DNA of 8,591 bases. It comes from Alphaproteobacteria bacterium (GTDB lineage: Bacteria; Pseudomonadota; Alphaproteobacteria; Micavibrionales; Micavibrionaceae). The position numbers were made by a program, and so were the translations under genes. Where the stretch lies: positions 1-8,591 of the forward strand of contig JAESUK010000014.1 of assembly GCA_016763095.1 (NCBI GenBank), read 5' to 3'. The notes under the pieces are model-generated. The model was not told where the DNA came from and ran no database searches. It worked only from the letters and a program-made list of their open reading frames with translations. Shown piece after piece: positions 1 to 6,898 of the stretch (position 1 is the stretch's first letter; the number at the start of each line of letters is the position of its first letter).

Positions 1-1
1 A

Positions 2-544
2 GATGTTCGAAAGCAACGTCGAGGTAATAAAAAACAACTGATTTCTGTGGGCAATCTAATAGAACTGAAAGGTCACCACTTAGTGATAGAAGCGCTTCAA
101 AAATTACCTGGCGTCGAATTACACATTGTTGGCGAAGGCCCAAAAGAAGCAGAACTAAAACAGTTAGCAAGTCACCTCGGTGTTGACGATAGAGTACATT
201 TCTTGGGATACAAGACCCATCAACAACTAGCCGAATTGTATAACCAAGCAGATGCATTAATTCTCGCGTCAAGCCGAGAAGGCATGCCTAATGTTTTGTT
301 GGAAGCAATGGCCTGTGGTACCCCTGTTATTGCAACCAATGTAGGGGGTGCTGAAGAAGTGATAACATCTAAAGCAGCAGGAGTTTTGCTAGATGAGCGG
401 TCAATTGATGAGATTGTGGTAGCAATAAACGTATTGTTACTCAATACGTTAGTGGCAGAACAAACCAGAGAACATGCAGAACAATTTGCATGGGATGCGA
501 CGATAATGAAACTGCTTGAATTACTAAAAGCAAATGCAAAATAA
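2..544 (+). CDS. GT4-family glycosyltransferase, C-terminal part (5' truncated by window edge)
   Basis: Probably transfers a sugar from a nucleotide-sugar donor to a growing lipid-linked oligosaccharide on the cytoplasmic face of the inner membrane. The frame is open to the left edge, so the 180 residues seen are only the C-terminal, donor-binding Rossmann domain of a GT-B enzyme. Visible family marks are a first strand and turn reading LISVGNLIELKGHH (fragment residues 13-26), a second strand ELHIVGEGP, the FLGY segment, and the EX7E motif in REGMPNVLLEAMACGTPVIA, with glutamates at fragment residues 93 and 101. The GTG at 47 is an internal valine codon of the first strand, not a start. Donor and acceptor cannot be told. 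It ends 46 bases before the ligase-like gene and is probably in the same operon. Family assignment is firm; specificity is unknown. Confidence 0.93.
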   Translation, partial: DVRKQRRGNKKQLISVGNLIELKGHHLVIEALQKLPGVELHIVGEGPKEAELKQLASHLGVDDRVHFLGYKTHQQLAELYNQADALILASSREGMPNVLLEAMACGTPVIATNVGGAEEVITSKAAGVLLDERSIDEIVVAINVLLLNTLVAEQTREHAEQFAWDATIMKLLELLKANAK

Positions 545-576
545 ACAATCACAACTACAATTAGAAGTATCTTTTT

Positions 577-582
577 AAAGGA
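577..582 (+). promoter_or_regulatory. Ribosome binding site supporting a TTG start
   Basis: AAAGGA lies 8 bases before the TTG at 591. It supports this unusual start, because the protein then begins with the MRDLL N-terminus that I recall as typical of the exosortase-associated ligase family. The 46-base gap that holds it shows no convincing promoter or hairpin. Confidence 0.6.
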
Positions 583-590
583 ACAAACCG

Positions 591-1910
591 TTGCGCGATT
601 TACTCATTACACTCATTGTATTTGGTTCAGTACCATTTATCTTTAAGCGCCCCTATATAGGTATCTTAATGTGGTGTTGGATAAGTTACATGAACCCACA
701 TCGGGCATCATGGGGCTTTGCCTATAATATGCCTTTTGCGGCAATTATAGCCGGAGCAACTATGTTAGCGATGGTTGTGCAGGCAAAGCAAGTTCAAAAG
801 CCTGATTTTAATAGTATTGTTGTACTGTGGATATTCTTTATACTGTGGACAGGGCTTACGACGATATTTGCATTCTACCCAGATAGTTCAATGTATGTCT
901 TTAAAAGCTATTTCAAGATCATGTTAATGACTCTAGTAGCTTTAATGCTGATTAATGATCAATTAAAGCTTAATCATTTTATTTGGATTATCGTATTATC
1001 GTTAGGCTACTTTGGTGTAAAAGGGGGCTTGTTCACGATCGCTACTGGAGGTTCTTTTAGAGTATGGGGGCCACCTGATTCATTTATTGAGGGCAATAAT
1101 GAATTGGCTTTAGCTTTGTTAATGCTCATACCACTAACCAATTATTTACGTGTTGTGTCAGTAAAAAAGTGGGTTAAATTAGGCTGCTTGGGTGCTATCT
1201 TCTTAATGATGGCTGCCGCTTTGGGCTCACAATCAAGAGGCGCTCTTTTAGCTGCAGGCGCAATGGGTTTTTACCTCTGGTTAAAGAGTGACAAAAAGTT
1301 TTTGTCAGGCATAGCTGTTGCTATTTCGGGGGTAGGGTTCTTAATGTTTATGCCTAAAACCTGGTGGGACAGAATGAGCACGATTGAAACATACGATCAA
1401 GATGCATCAGCAATGGGGCGAATAAATGCTTGGTGGACAGAATTTAATATAGCTAATGATAATGTTTTTGGAGCAGGGTTTAATCATGCCTCTTTAGACG
1501 TTTTTTCTAAATATGCACCAAACCCTGACAATGTTTTAGTTGCTCATAGTATCTACTTTCAAGTCTTGGGTGATCATGGTTGGTTAGGTTTATTTCTGTT
1601 TCTAACGTTCTGTGTATTAAGTTTATGGCTATCTAAGAAAATAACAAAAAAAACCACAAACAACGAGCAGTTGGCGTGGGCAAACTTACTATCAAGAATG
1701 ATATATGTCAGCTTAATTGCCTATGCTGTCGGTGGTGCGTTTTTAAGCCTAGCTTATTTCGACTTACCCTATCACCTAATGGCAATATTGATAATGACCA
1801 ACTTAATAGTGGATAGGGAGCTGGCAAAACCGGTGAGCGAAGAGTTAGAGCAAACAGTTGATGCCCAGAAGCTTAAGTTAAAAGAAATTAAGTTTGGAAA
1901 GGGCTTGTAG
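591..1910 (+). CDS. O-antigen ligase/Wzy-like membrane protein, exosortase A-associated O-glycosylation ligase type
   Basis: A polytopic inner-membrane protein of 439 residues with roughly ten or more hydrophobic segments. The N-terminal block (residues 1-60, with RPYIGILMWCWISYMNPHR and WGFAY) matches, from memory, the N-terminal domain of the 'putative O-glycosylation ligase, exosortase A system-associated' family (TIGR03097/DUF5935). The later part is Wzy_C-like: GSQSRGALL at 212-220, a GAGFNH segment at 294-299, and a long periplasmic loop ending in AHSIYFQVLGDHGWLGL (318-334), with a His and a downstream Gly pair as in O-antigen ligases. Members are thought to transfer or polymerise lipid-linked glycans on the periplasmic side; the exact reaction is not established. 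The last 30 or so residues form a charged, probably cytoplasmic tail. The start codon is TTG, chosen for its Shine-Dalgarno spacing and the conserved N-terminus. Since no other Wzy candidate is visible here, it could be the cluster's polymerase instead of a ligase. Confidence 0.9.
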   Translation: MRDLLITLIVFGSVPFIFKRPYIGILMWCWISYMNPHRASWGFAYNMPFAAIIAGATMLAMVVQAKQVQKPDFNSIVVLWIFFILWTGLTTIFAFYPDSSMYVFKSYFKIMLMTLVALMLINDQLKLNHFIWIIVLSLGYFGVKGGLFTIATGGSFRVWGPPDSFIEGNNELALALLMLIPLTNYLRVVSVKKWVKLGCLGAIFLMMAAALGSQSRGALLAAGAMGFYLWLKSDKKFLSGIAVAISGVGFLMFMPKTWWDRMSTIETYDQDASAMGRINAWWTEFNIANDNVFGAGFNHASLDVFSKYAPNPDNVLVAHSIYFQVLGDHGWLGLFLFLTFCVLSLWLSKKITKKTTNNEQLAWANLLSRMIYVSLIAYAVGGAFLSLAYFDLPYHLMAILIMTNLIVDRELAKPVSEELEQTVDAQKLKLKEIKFGKGL

Positions 1911-1934
1911 ATAGTGTTTCAGTTAATTAACGAT

Positions 1935-1939
1935 TAAGG
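1935..1939 (+). promoter_or_regulatory. Ribosome binding site supporting a GTG start
   Basis: TAAGG lies 7 bases before the GTG at 1947, in the 36-base gap after the ligase-like gene. It favours this GTG over later in-frame starts, which would cut into the conserved ILIFHRVL strand of the deacetylase fold. Confidence 0.55.
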
Positions 1940-1946
1940 TTTTTGT

Positions 1947-2903
1947 GTGCAGCATATAGTTAATAAAACCATAGCATCACTCGCTCCACTCATTAGTGTT
2001 GGTGAAAAACGCTTAAGTATTCTTATATTTCACCGTGTTTTAGCATCATATGACTTTATGCGACCAGGGGAAATAACGGCTAAAGAGTTCGACGATAAAA
2101 TGGCACTTATTGCACGCTACTTTAATCCGTTGTCGCTAAACGATGCAGTCACTAAATTGAAGCAGGGAACGCTACCACAACGTGCAATTTGCGTGACCTT
2201 TGATGATGGGTACCGAGATAATGCAGATATCGCTTACCCCATTCTTAAAAAACATAACATTCCTGCAACATTTTATGTGGCCACAGGCTTTTTGGATGGC
2301 GGTAGAATGTGGAATGATACCGTTATAGAAGCCATTAGAATCTATCCTAAACAGTCTATAAACCTTACCGAAATTGACCTTGGTGACTATGAACTTAATA
2401 GCGACTCTCAACGTGAAGTTGCGGCACAAAAAATAATCAAACAAATAAAACACTTGCCTCAACATGAGCGAACTGAAAAAGTGGATGCTATTGCTTCAAT
2501 GGTAAGCAAACTACCAAATGATTTAATGATGGATTCAACGCAAATACAAACCCTTAGCCAACAGGGTGTTCATATTGGTGGGCATACAGTAACGCACCCA
2601 ATTTTATCAGCCTTAACGTCAGAGCAAGCAGAACAGGAAATATCAGCTGGTAAAGCAGCTCTAGAAAACATTATCCAACAACCCGTTACTGAGTTTGCAT
2701 ACCCTAATGGAAAACCAGGGCAGGACTACTTGCCAGAGCATGTTGATATAGTAAAAAAATTAGGCTTTAAAACGGCGGTGTCTACCCAGTGGGGCGTGTC
2801 TAATAGAAGGAGTGACCTGTATCAATTAAACCGCTTTACACCTTGGGACAAAACAGATGGTAAATTTTTAAGTAGACTAGTCTTAAATTTTAAGATAATT
2901 TAA
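1947..2903 (+). CDS. Polysaccharide deacetylase (NodB/CE4 fold)
   Basis: Predicted to remove N- or O-acetyl groups from a polysaccharide or a lipid-linked precursor in a metal-dependent reaction. The 318-residue protein shows ILIFHRVL at 25-32, the first NodB motif TFDDGY at 84-89 (Asp86 as likely base, Asp87 as metal ligand), and the metal-binding H-T-x-x-H motif as HTVTH at 213-217. The third motif reads AYPNG at 251-255 and lacks the Arg of the classical RxPY form. About 120 residues separate motifs 1 and 2, much more than in compact CE4 enzymes; this insert begins with GGRMWNDTVIEAI and looks largely helical. I see no clear signal peptide, so it may act in the cytoplasm or be exported by an unrecognised route. 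It differs from the other deacetylase type of exosortase A clusters, whose N-terminus reads roughly like VDVEDYF. The start is GTG, and the gene ends 11 bases before the secreted two-domain protein. The substrate is unknown. Confidence 0.9.
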   Translation: MQHIVNKTIASLAPLISVGEKRLSILIFHRVLASYDFMRPGEITAKEFDDKMALIARYFNPLSLNDAVTKLKQGTLPQRAICVTFDDGYRDNADIAYPILKKHNIPATFYVATGFLDGGRMWNDTVIEAIRIYPKQSINLTEIDLGDYELNSDSQREVAAQKIIKQIKHLPQHERTEKVDAIASMVSKLPNDLMMDSTQIQTLSQQGVHIGGHTVTHPILSALTSEQAEQEISAGKAALENIIQQPVTEFAYPNGKPGQDYLPEHVDIVKKLGFKTAVSTQWGVSNRRSDLYQLNRFTPWDKTDGKFLSRLVLNFKII

Positions 2904-2907
2904 GGGG
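2901..2907 (+). promoter_or_regulatory. Shine-Dalgarno overlapping the upstream stop codon
   Basis: TAAGGGG contains the deacetylase stop codon (2901-2903) and forms the ribosome binding site for the ATG at 2915, 7 bases on. Ribosomes ending on the deacetylase would sit on this site, which suggests translational coupling of the two genes. Confidence 0.6.
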
Positions 2908-2914
2908 CCTTTAA

Positions 2915-5425
2915 ATGATTTATCGTAAGAAAAAAACCGTACTTATTGTCGTCATGTATTTCTTATTATGTAGTCAGAATGCAGTAAGTGCGAGAGTGGC
3001 TTTAAATATAGCTGATTGTGTTGAAAAGCTGGGTAATGAAGGAGGTTTTTGTGAATTAAATACTAAAATATCTTCGGTGTTTCCTGAAGTGCTTGGTTAC
3101 AACAGAAGGTTTGGAAATCCTAAAAATGTACTAGTAGCATGGGGTGGTGCTGCGTACGATAAAGTTAATAAAACGTTTTATTTTATGGGTGGTGGGCATG
3201 CGGATTATGCTGGGAATGAGGTTTATTCATTTAATTTAAATACTAGCAAGTGGCGAAGGATAAATAACCCATCTCGGCTTGATTATATTGGGTATGCTTC
3301 TGGCAGTAAAACCAACTTTATTCAAATTCCAGATATTAGAGTAGTTCCTGGGGCGTCACATAGTTATGATGGCTTACAGTTTCGAACTGAAACAGGGACT
3401 ATTTTATATAATATTAGTACGCCTTCAGGAAAAATTAAAGTAGCAGGCGTATCAGAAAATTCTTTTAATTTCATATCAAATGAGGAAAGAAAGGCCATTT
3501 ATGAATTTAACCCTTCAGCATTAGAAACAAGAAATAAATTACCTCCAATATCTTGGAGAAAAGTGTCCAAGGCTAAGCTTTATTACCCGAGATCAGTTAT
3601 TTTAGAGGATGGTAGCTATTTAGTTGGTGATAAGTTTAAGCTCTACAAGGCGACTTTCAGTTCAGATGATCAACACATAACCTCGCTAACGCAGTTTACA
3701 AACCAAGCAGACTATGGGGATGGGTTTGCTAGGTTTGATATTAGGCGAAATAAGATATGGTCTATTCACGATTCAGCTCTTCTTGGTTTTGATGCCAGTA
3801 GTGGTGCAATGACAGAAAAAATTCTTCATCAAACAAAAGGCAAATCGTTAGCTGTTGCCGCTAATGGTGATTTAGTTATATGGGATGGTTGTTCAACAAT
3901 TAAGACGTATTCTCCAGACTCGGGCTTATGGAATACAAAGCATTGGGGTGAGATGGGCGCTCAGCCATGTAGTGAGTATAATGGTTATAACCGAGTATAT
4001 GGTAAATGGCAGCATGTTGAGGGACGTGTCTTCGCGGGTATCGTTAACGCAGATCATGGCGTAATGATATACGTTAGGCCAAAGTCTGAAGTAGTGCCCT
4101 CTTCAAAACGATTTGCTGAAAAAAGAAAGCGAGCTGTCGTTGGCGTTAGAAAGCCGGCATTAACCGAAGAATTATCGATAGCTCAACGTATAAAGAGCTA
4201 TGAAGTTCAGCAAAAAAATAAATATCAAGGTTCAGATGATTTCAAATTTAGAAATAGAAAACATATAAAAGTAGATGAAGTTAGAGAGTTGAAAAAAGAA
4301 ATTCAACAGGTTAATCAACCTTTAGAGATCATCGTTAAACTTCAAGAACTCGGCCTATTGCCAAAATTCGGGTTAGCAACTCATACCATTCAACCAGATT
4401 TAAACATCGATTGGTCTGGAAATGGCGGAGAGCGTAGTGAGATTGGTCTATTTCCAGAACAGCATGCAGCATTTATAGCAGGGCAAACAGATTTAAAAGA
4501 CAGCATATTAGAGGCCGCACTAGCCGCCCCTCCTCTAAAATTTAATCACACACATCACCCCAATGAGTTTTGGCTTCCCTACTTATTAACAGGTAATGCA
4601 GTTTATATAGCGAATATGGAAGCAGGGTATAAGTCCTATAAAGATTGGCGCAATCAACCCTACGACAGTGCAATAAAAATGATGTTAGGGCGCGAAGGGG
4701 CTTGGAACTTGCGCGATTTGGTTCAGCTTGCTTATTTGCAGGGCAAAGGATTAACGACACAAACGTATTACATTGAGGCGCTGAACGCGACGCGGGACAG
4801 ATGGTTAGCCATTATCGCCAACCCAAGAGCAGACCAAGCTATGTTTAATGTATTCGACTTTAACAGCGCGGGTGCTAACACCCATGGTTTTACGGGTTGG
4901 ATGCAGTATATGCTAGGCCAAGCCATTAACTATACCGCTCGCATGATGGACGACCCTAAGTGGGTAGAAGTAGCAGAATGGCATTTTCAACACTTGTTAA
5001 AATCATCTGGAGATAAATGGCCGTTGAAAGCCGTCGGTTATAACCATGTGTTTATGATTTACTTCATGCCTCAAAGAAATAAAGCAACATGGCGTGAGGC
5101 ATATGACTTTGCACAAACAGCCACGTGGGATAGCGTAACGCCATATCCACCAGCGGTAGTTCAGAATCTAACTTATATTGACATGCCGGATAACCATATT
5201 GCGCCAAGAGGAGTTAAGGTGGGAAGCTATCCATTAACGTACTCTAACAGGGCCCAGTACGCTTACGGTTGGGCTGTATTAGCGTGTGTGAATAATATTG
5301 CATGGTCTTGTAGCAAGGCACTTGAGTTGAGGGGTGAGATTACATTAAGAGGTGACAGGTGGGATTATAAAAACGGCTATACAACAATCCTAGTAGAAAA
5401 AAATAATACAAAAAAGAACAAATAG
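2915..5425 (+). CDS. Secreted two-domain protein: kelch-like beta-propeller plus alpha-helical (toroid-like) domain, function unknown
   Basis: An 836-residue exported protein of unknown function. Residues 1-26 look like a Sec signal peptide: basic start, hydrophobic core TVLIVVMYFLL, and AVSA before the likely cut at 26/27; the LLC does not form a good lipobox. Residues about 60-388 carry kelch/galactose-oxidase-like blades, clearest at VAWGGAAYD (74-82), FMGGGHADYAGNEVYSFN (90-107) and W113, with later blades at LVIWDG and TYSPDSGLW. Residues about 391-485 are a Lys/Arg/Glu-rich, probably helical linker. Residues about 486-825 form a helical domain with GNGGERSEIGLFPEQHAAF (502-520), HTHHPNEFWLPYLLTGN (545-561), GREGAWNLRDLVQLAYL (592-608), GFTGWMQYMLGQAINY (658-673) and GYNHVF (708-713). 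This pattern resembles (alpha/alpha) toroid proteins related to glycoside hydrolases or lyases. Its place in the operon suggests work on the exported polymer, such as trimming, binding or modification; that is inference. The C-terminal half is markedly richer in G+C than the rest of the gene. Confidence 0.85.
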   Translation: MIYRKKKTVLIVVMYFLLCSQNAVSARVALNIADCVEKLGNEGGFCELNTKISSVFPEVLGYNRRFGNPKNVLVAWGGAAYDKVNKTFYFMGGGHADYAGNEVYSFNLNTSKWRRINNPSRLDYIGYASGSKTNFIQIPDIRVVPGASHSYDGLQFRTETGTILYNISTPSGKIKVAGVSENSFNFISNEERKAIYEFNPSALETRNKLPPISWRKVSKAKLYYPRSVILEDGSYLVGDKFKLYKATFSSDDQHITSLTQFTNQADYGDGFARFDIRRNKIWSIHDSALLGFDASSGAMTEKILHQTKGKSLAVAANGDLVIWDGCSTIKTYSPDSGLWNTKHWGEMGAQPCSEYNGYNRVYGKWQHVEGRVFAGIVNADHGVMIYVRPKSEVVPSSKRFAEKRKRAVVGVRKPALTEELSIAQRIKSYEVQQKNKYQGSDDFKFRNRKHIKVDEVRELKKEIQQVNQPLEIIVKLQELGLLPKFGLATHTIQPDLNIDWSGNGGERSEIGLFPEQHAAFIAGQTDLKDSILEAALAAPPLKFNHTHHPNEFWLPYLLTGNAVYIANMEAGYKSYKDWRNQPYDSAIKMMLGREGAWNLRDLVQLAYLQGKGLTTQTYYIEALNATRDRWLAIIANPRADQAMFNVFDFNSAGANTHGFTGWMQYMLGQAINYTARMMDDPKWVEVAEWHFQHLLKSSGDKWPLKAVGYNHVFMIYFMPQRNKATWREAYDFAQTATWDSVTPYPPAVVQNLTYIDMPDNHIAPRGVKVGSYPLTYSNRAQYAYGWAVLACVNNIAWSCSKALELRGEITLRGDRWDYKNGYTTILVEKNNTKKNK
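4370..5389 (+). other. G+C-richer segment encoding the helical C-terminal domain
   Basis: Hand counts over 60-base rows give 31/60 G+C at 4681-4740, 31/60 at 4861-4920 and 30/60 at 5101-5160. The propeller part of the same gene gives 18/60 at 3001-3060, 22/60 at 3181-3240 and 18/60 at 3421-3480; the linker gives 14/60 at 4201-4260, and the start of the flippase 14/60 at 5461-5520. The boundaries are approximate and set from domain positions, not from a computed change point. Confidence 0.6.
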
Positions 5426-5438
5426 ACTTTAGGTATAG

Positions 5439-6896
5439 ATGAGCGAGACAAAAAGAGCATTAATATTTTCTTTTATTAATAAATATTCGAATATTATTAT
5501 CCAATTCGCGGTGGTAATGGTAATAGCTAGATTACTTACGCCAAAAGAGATTGGGATTTACTCAATAACCGCTGCCTTTTTTGGTTTTGGGCAAATGATA
5601 CGAGATTTTGGAATATCAACATACATTATTCAAGAGAAGGAACTTACAAAAGAAAAAGTAGCATCTGCGATGACGGTTTCTTTGGTAACTTGTTATACCC
5701 TAGCAGCACTTTTCTATGTAGCGGCCCTTCCTATAGCCCAATTTTACGGACAACCTGAAATATCAGGACTATTAAAGATTTTATGTTTGGATTTGTTATT
5801 CATCCCTTTTGGAACGCTAACCTTGTCGATATTAAAGCGAGAGATGAGGTTCGAAAAAATATTAATAATAGATTTTATTAGTACCATTATTTATGCATGT
5901 ACAGCTGTAATCCTAGCAATGAATGCATTTGGGGTGTTTAGCTTAGCGTATGCCGCTTTTGCAGGTACATTAGGTACTGTTTTATCAAGTTTATTATTTA
6001 GGCCTAAATGGGTGCCTTGGCTACCTAGTGTAAAGCAACTTAAATCGGTATTAGGCTTTGGCTGGAAAATGAGCCTAGCAAATATTTTTTCGCACATACA
6101 TGAGGTTTCTGGTGACTTGGTTTTGGGTAAAACGTTAGGAGCCAATTCGGTAGCTTTGTTTAATAGAGGATTTTCAACTGTCCGGCTGTTTACTCAGTTG
6201 ATAAGTCAAAGTGTAAACCCTGTCTTGTCGTCAGTAATGGCGAAAAAAAACAGAGCAGATGAGGGTGTTAAGGATATTTATATAATGGCATTAACATATA
6301 CGATTGTTTTAGCCTGGCCATTTTTTTTGTTTATTTCAATGAATGCGGAGTTGGTACTTGTCACATTGTATGGGGAACAGTGGGTGGATGTTAAAGTATT
6401 GTTACCGATATTGGCATTAATGTTTTCAGCGAATATATTGTTTTCTTTTTATGGGCAATTTCTTGTTTCAACAGGCTTGGTTAAAGAGAATCTTAGATTG
6501 GTTATCTATACAACGTTATTTAAAGTGGCTGTCTTGTTGGGCTTTTCTGTTGCTGATCTGAAAATCATTGTTATCGCACTATTAACCACACCACTATTTA
6601 AATTTCTTTTAATTAAGCGCGGCCTTGTAGAGAAACTGGGGTTAACCTTTTATGATTTTACAAAGCCTCTATATTTTGGATTGGTTGTGAGTGCTGTTAC
6701 AGGAGGAACTATTCTCTTAGCTCAGATCATTACTGATAGTTTTGAGCATCAATGGCAACAGTTAATGTTTTTGGTAAGTAGTGTGGCAATTACCTGGTTG
6801 TCATCTATTATTTTATTGAAGCACCCCATAAGTGATAGTTTAATTAAACCATTGGTCACTAAACTGGGTCAGTTGTTTATTAGGTATCAGAGATAA
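5439..6896 (+). CDS. Wzx-like lipid-linked oligosaccharide flippase (MOP superfamily)
   Basis: Predicted to flip undecaprenyl-linked repeat units from the cytoplasmic to the periplasmic side of the inner membrane. The 485-residue protein is hydrophobic along its whole length, with about 12-14 possible membrane segments, as usual for this family. The N-terminus is typical of the polysaccharide-biosynthesis/RfbX-like group: VVMVIARLLTPKEIGIYSI (25-43), followed by FGQMIRDFGISTYIIQ (50-65), and GFGWKMSLANIFSHI (206-220) at the start of the second half. The context of glycosyltransferases and a ligase/polymerase-like protein supports a Wzx role. The start is ATG, 13 bases after the previous stop, with a short AGGT at 5431-5434 that is close to the start, so the ribosome site is weak. 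Its stop overlaps the next start. The gene is AT-rich. The substrate cannot be read from sequence, since Wzx proteins diverge quickly. Confidence 0.92.
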   Translation: MSETKRALIFSFINKYSNIIIQFAVVMVIARLLTPKEIGIYSITAAFFGFGQMIRDFGISTYIIQEKELTKEKVASAMTVSLVTCYTLAALFYVAALPIAQFYGQPEISGLLKILCLDLLFIPFGTLTLSILKREMRFEKILIIDFISTIIYACTAVILAMNAFGVFSLAYAAFAGTLGTVLSSLLFRPKWVPWLPSVKQLKSVLGFGWKMSLANIFSHIHEVSGDLVLGKTLGANSVALFNRGFSTVRLFTQLISQSVNPVLSSVMAKKNRADEGVKDIYIMALTYTIVLAWPFFLFISMNAELVLVTLYGEQWVDVKVLLPILALMFSANILFSFYGQFLVSTGLVKENLRLVIYTTLFKVAVLLGFSVADLKIIVIALLTTPLFKFLLIKRGLVEKLGLTFYDFTKPLYFGLVVSAVTGGTILLAQIITDSFEHQWQQLMFLVSSVAITWLSSIILLKHPISDSLIKPLVTKLGQLFIRYQR

Positions 6897-6898
6897 TG
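6894..6898 (+). promoter_or_regulatory. TAATG stop/start overlap
   Basis: The flippase stop TAA (6894-6896) shares its last A with the ATG of the glycosyltransferase (6896-6898). Such overlaps usually mean termination-reinitiation coupling; a modest AGGT lies at 6882-6885. Confidence 0.7.

Noticed and set aside
47..49. GTG as a possible start codon of a short 165-residue protein.
   Set aside because: The frame is open to the left edge, and the 15 codons before it code for the charged lead-in and first strand (LIS before VGNL) of the GT-B donor domain, so this is an internal valine codon of a truncated gene.
220..552. Minus-strand ORF of 110 codons.
   Set aside because: It lies opposite the conserved glycosyltransferase domain, and its product is low-complexity (Ser/Ala/Thr-rich) with no recognisable motif.
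545..590. A possible internal promoter or terminator in the largest gap.
   Set aside because: Only 46 bases, with no inverted repeat plus T-run and no convincing -35/-10 pair; only the ribosome site is supported.
2172..2465. Minus-strand ORF of 97 codons within the deacetylase.
   Set aside because: It overlaps the NodB motif region of a clear gene, with no separate ribosome site or family resemblance.
2958..2977. Lipoprotein signal (LLC) at the start of the two-domain protein.
   Set aside because: The residue before Cys is Leu, not Gly, Ala or Ser, and a good type I site (AVSA) follows shortly after.
4542..4760. Minus-strand ORF of 72 codons in the helical domain.
   Set aside because: A shadow frame; its sense strand codes for the most conserved-looking part of the secreted protein.
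5891..6145. Minus-strand ORF of 84 codons within the flippase.
   Set aside because: No motif or ribosome site, and it is fully covered by a clear membrane-protein gene.
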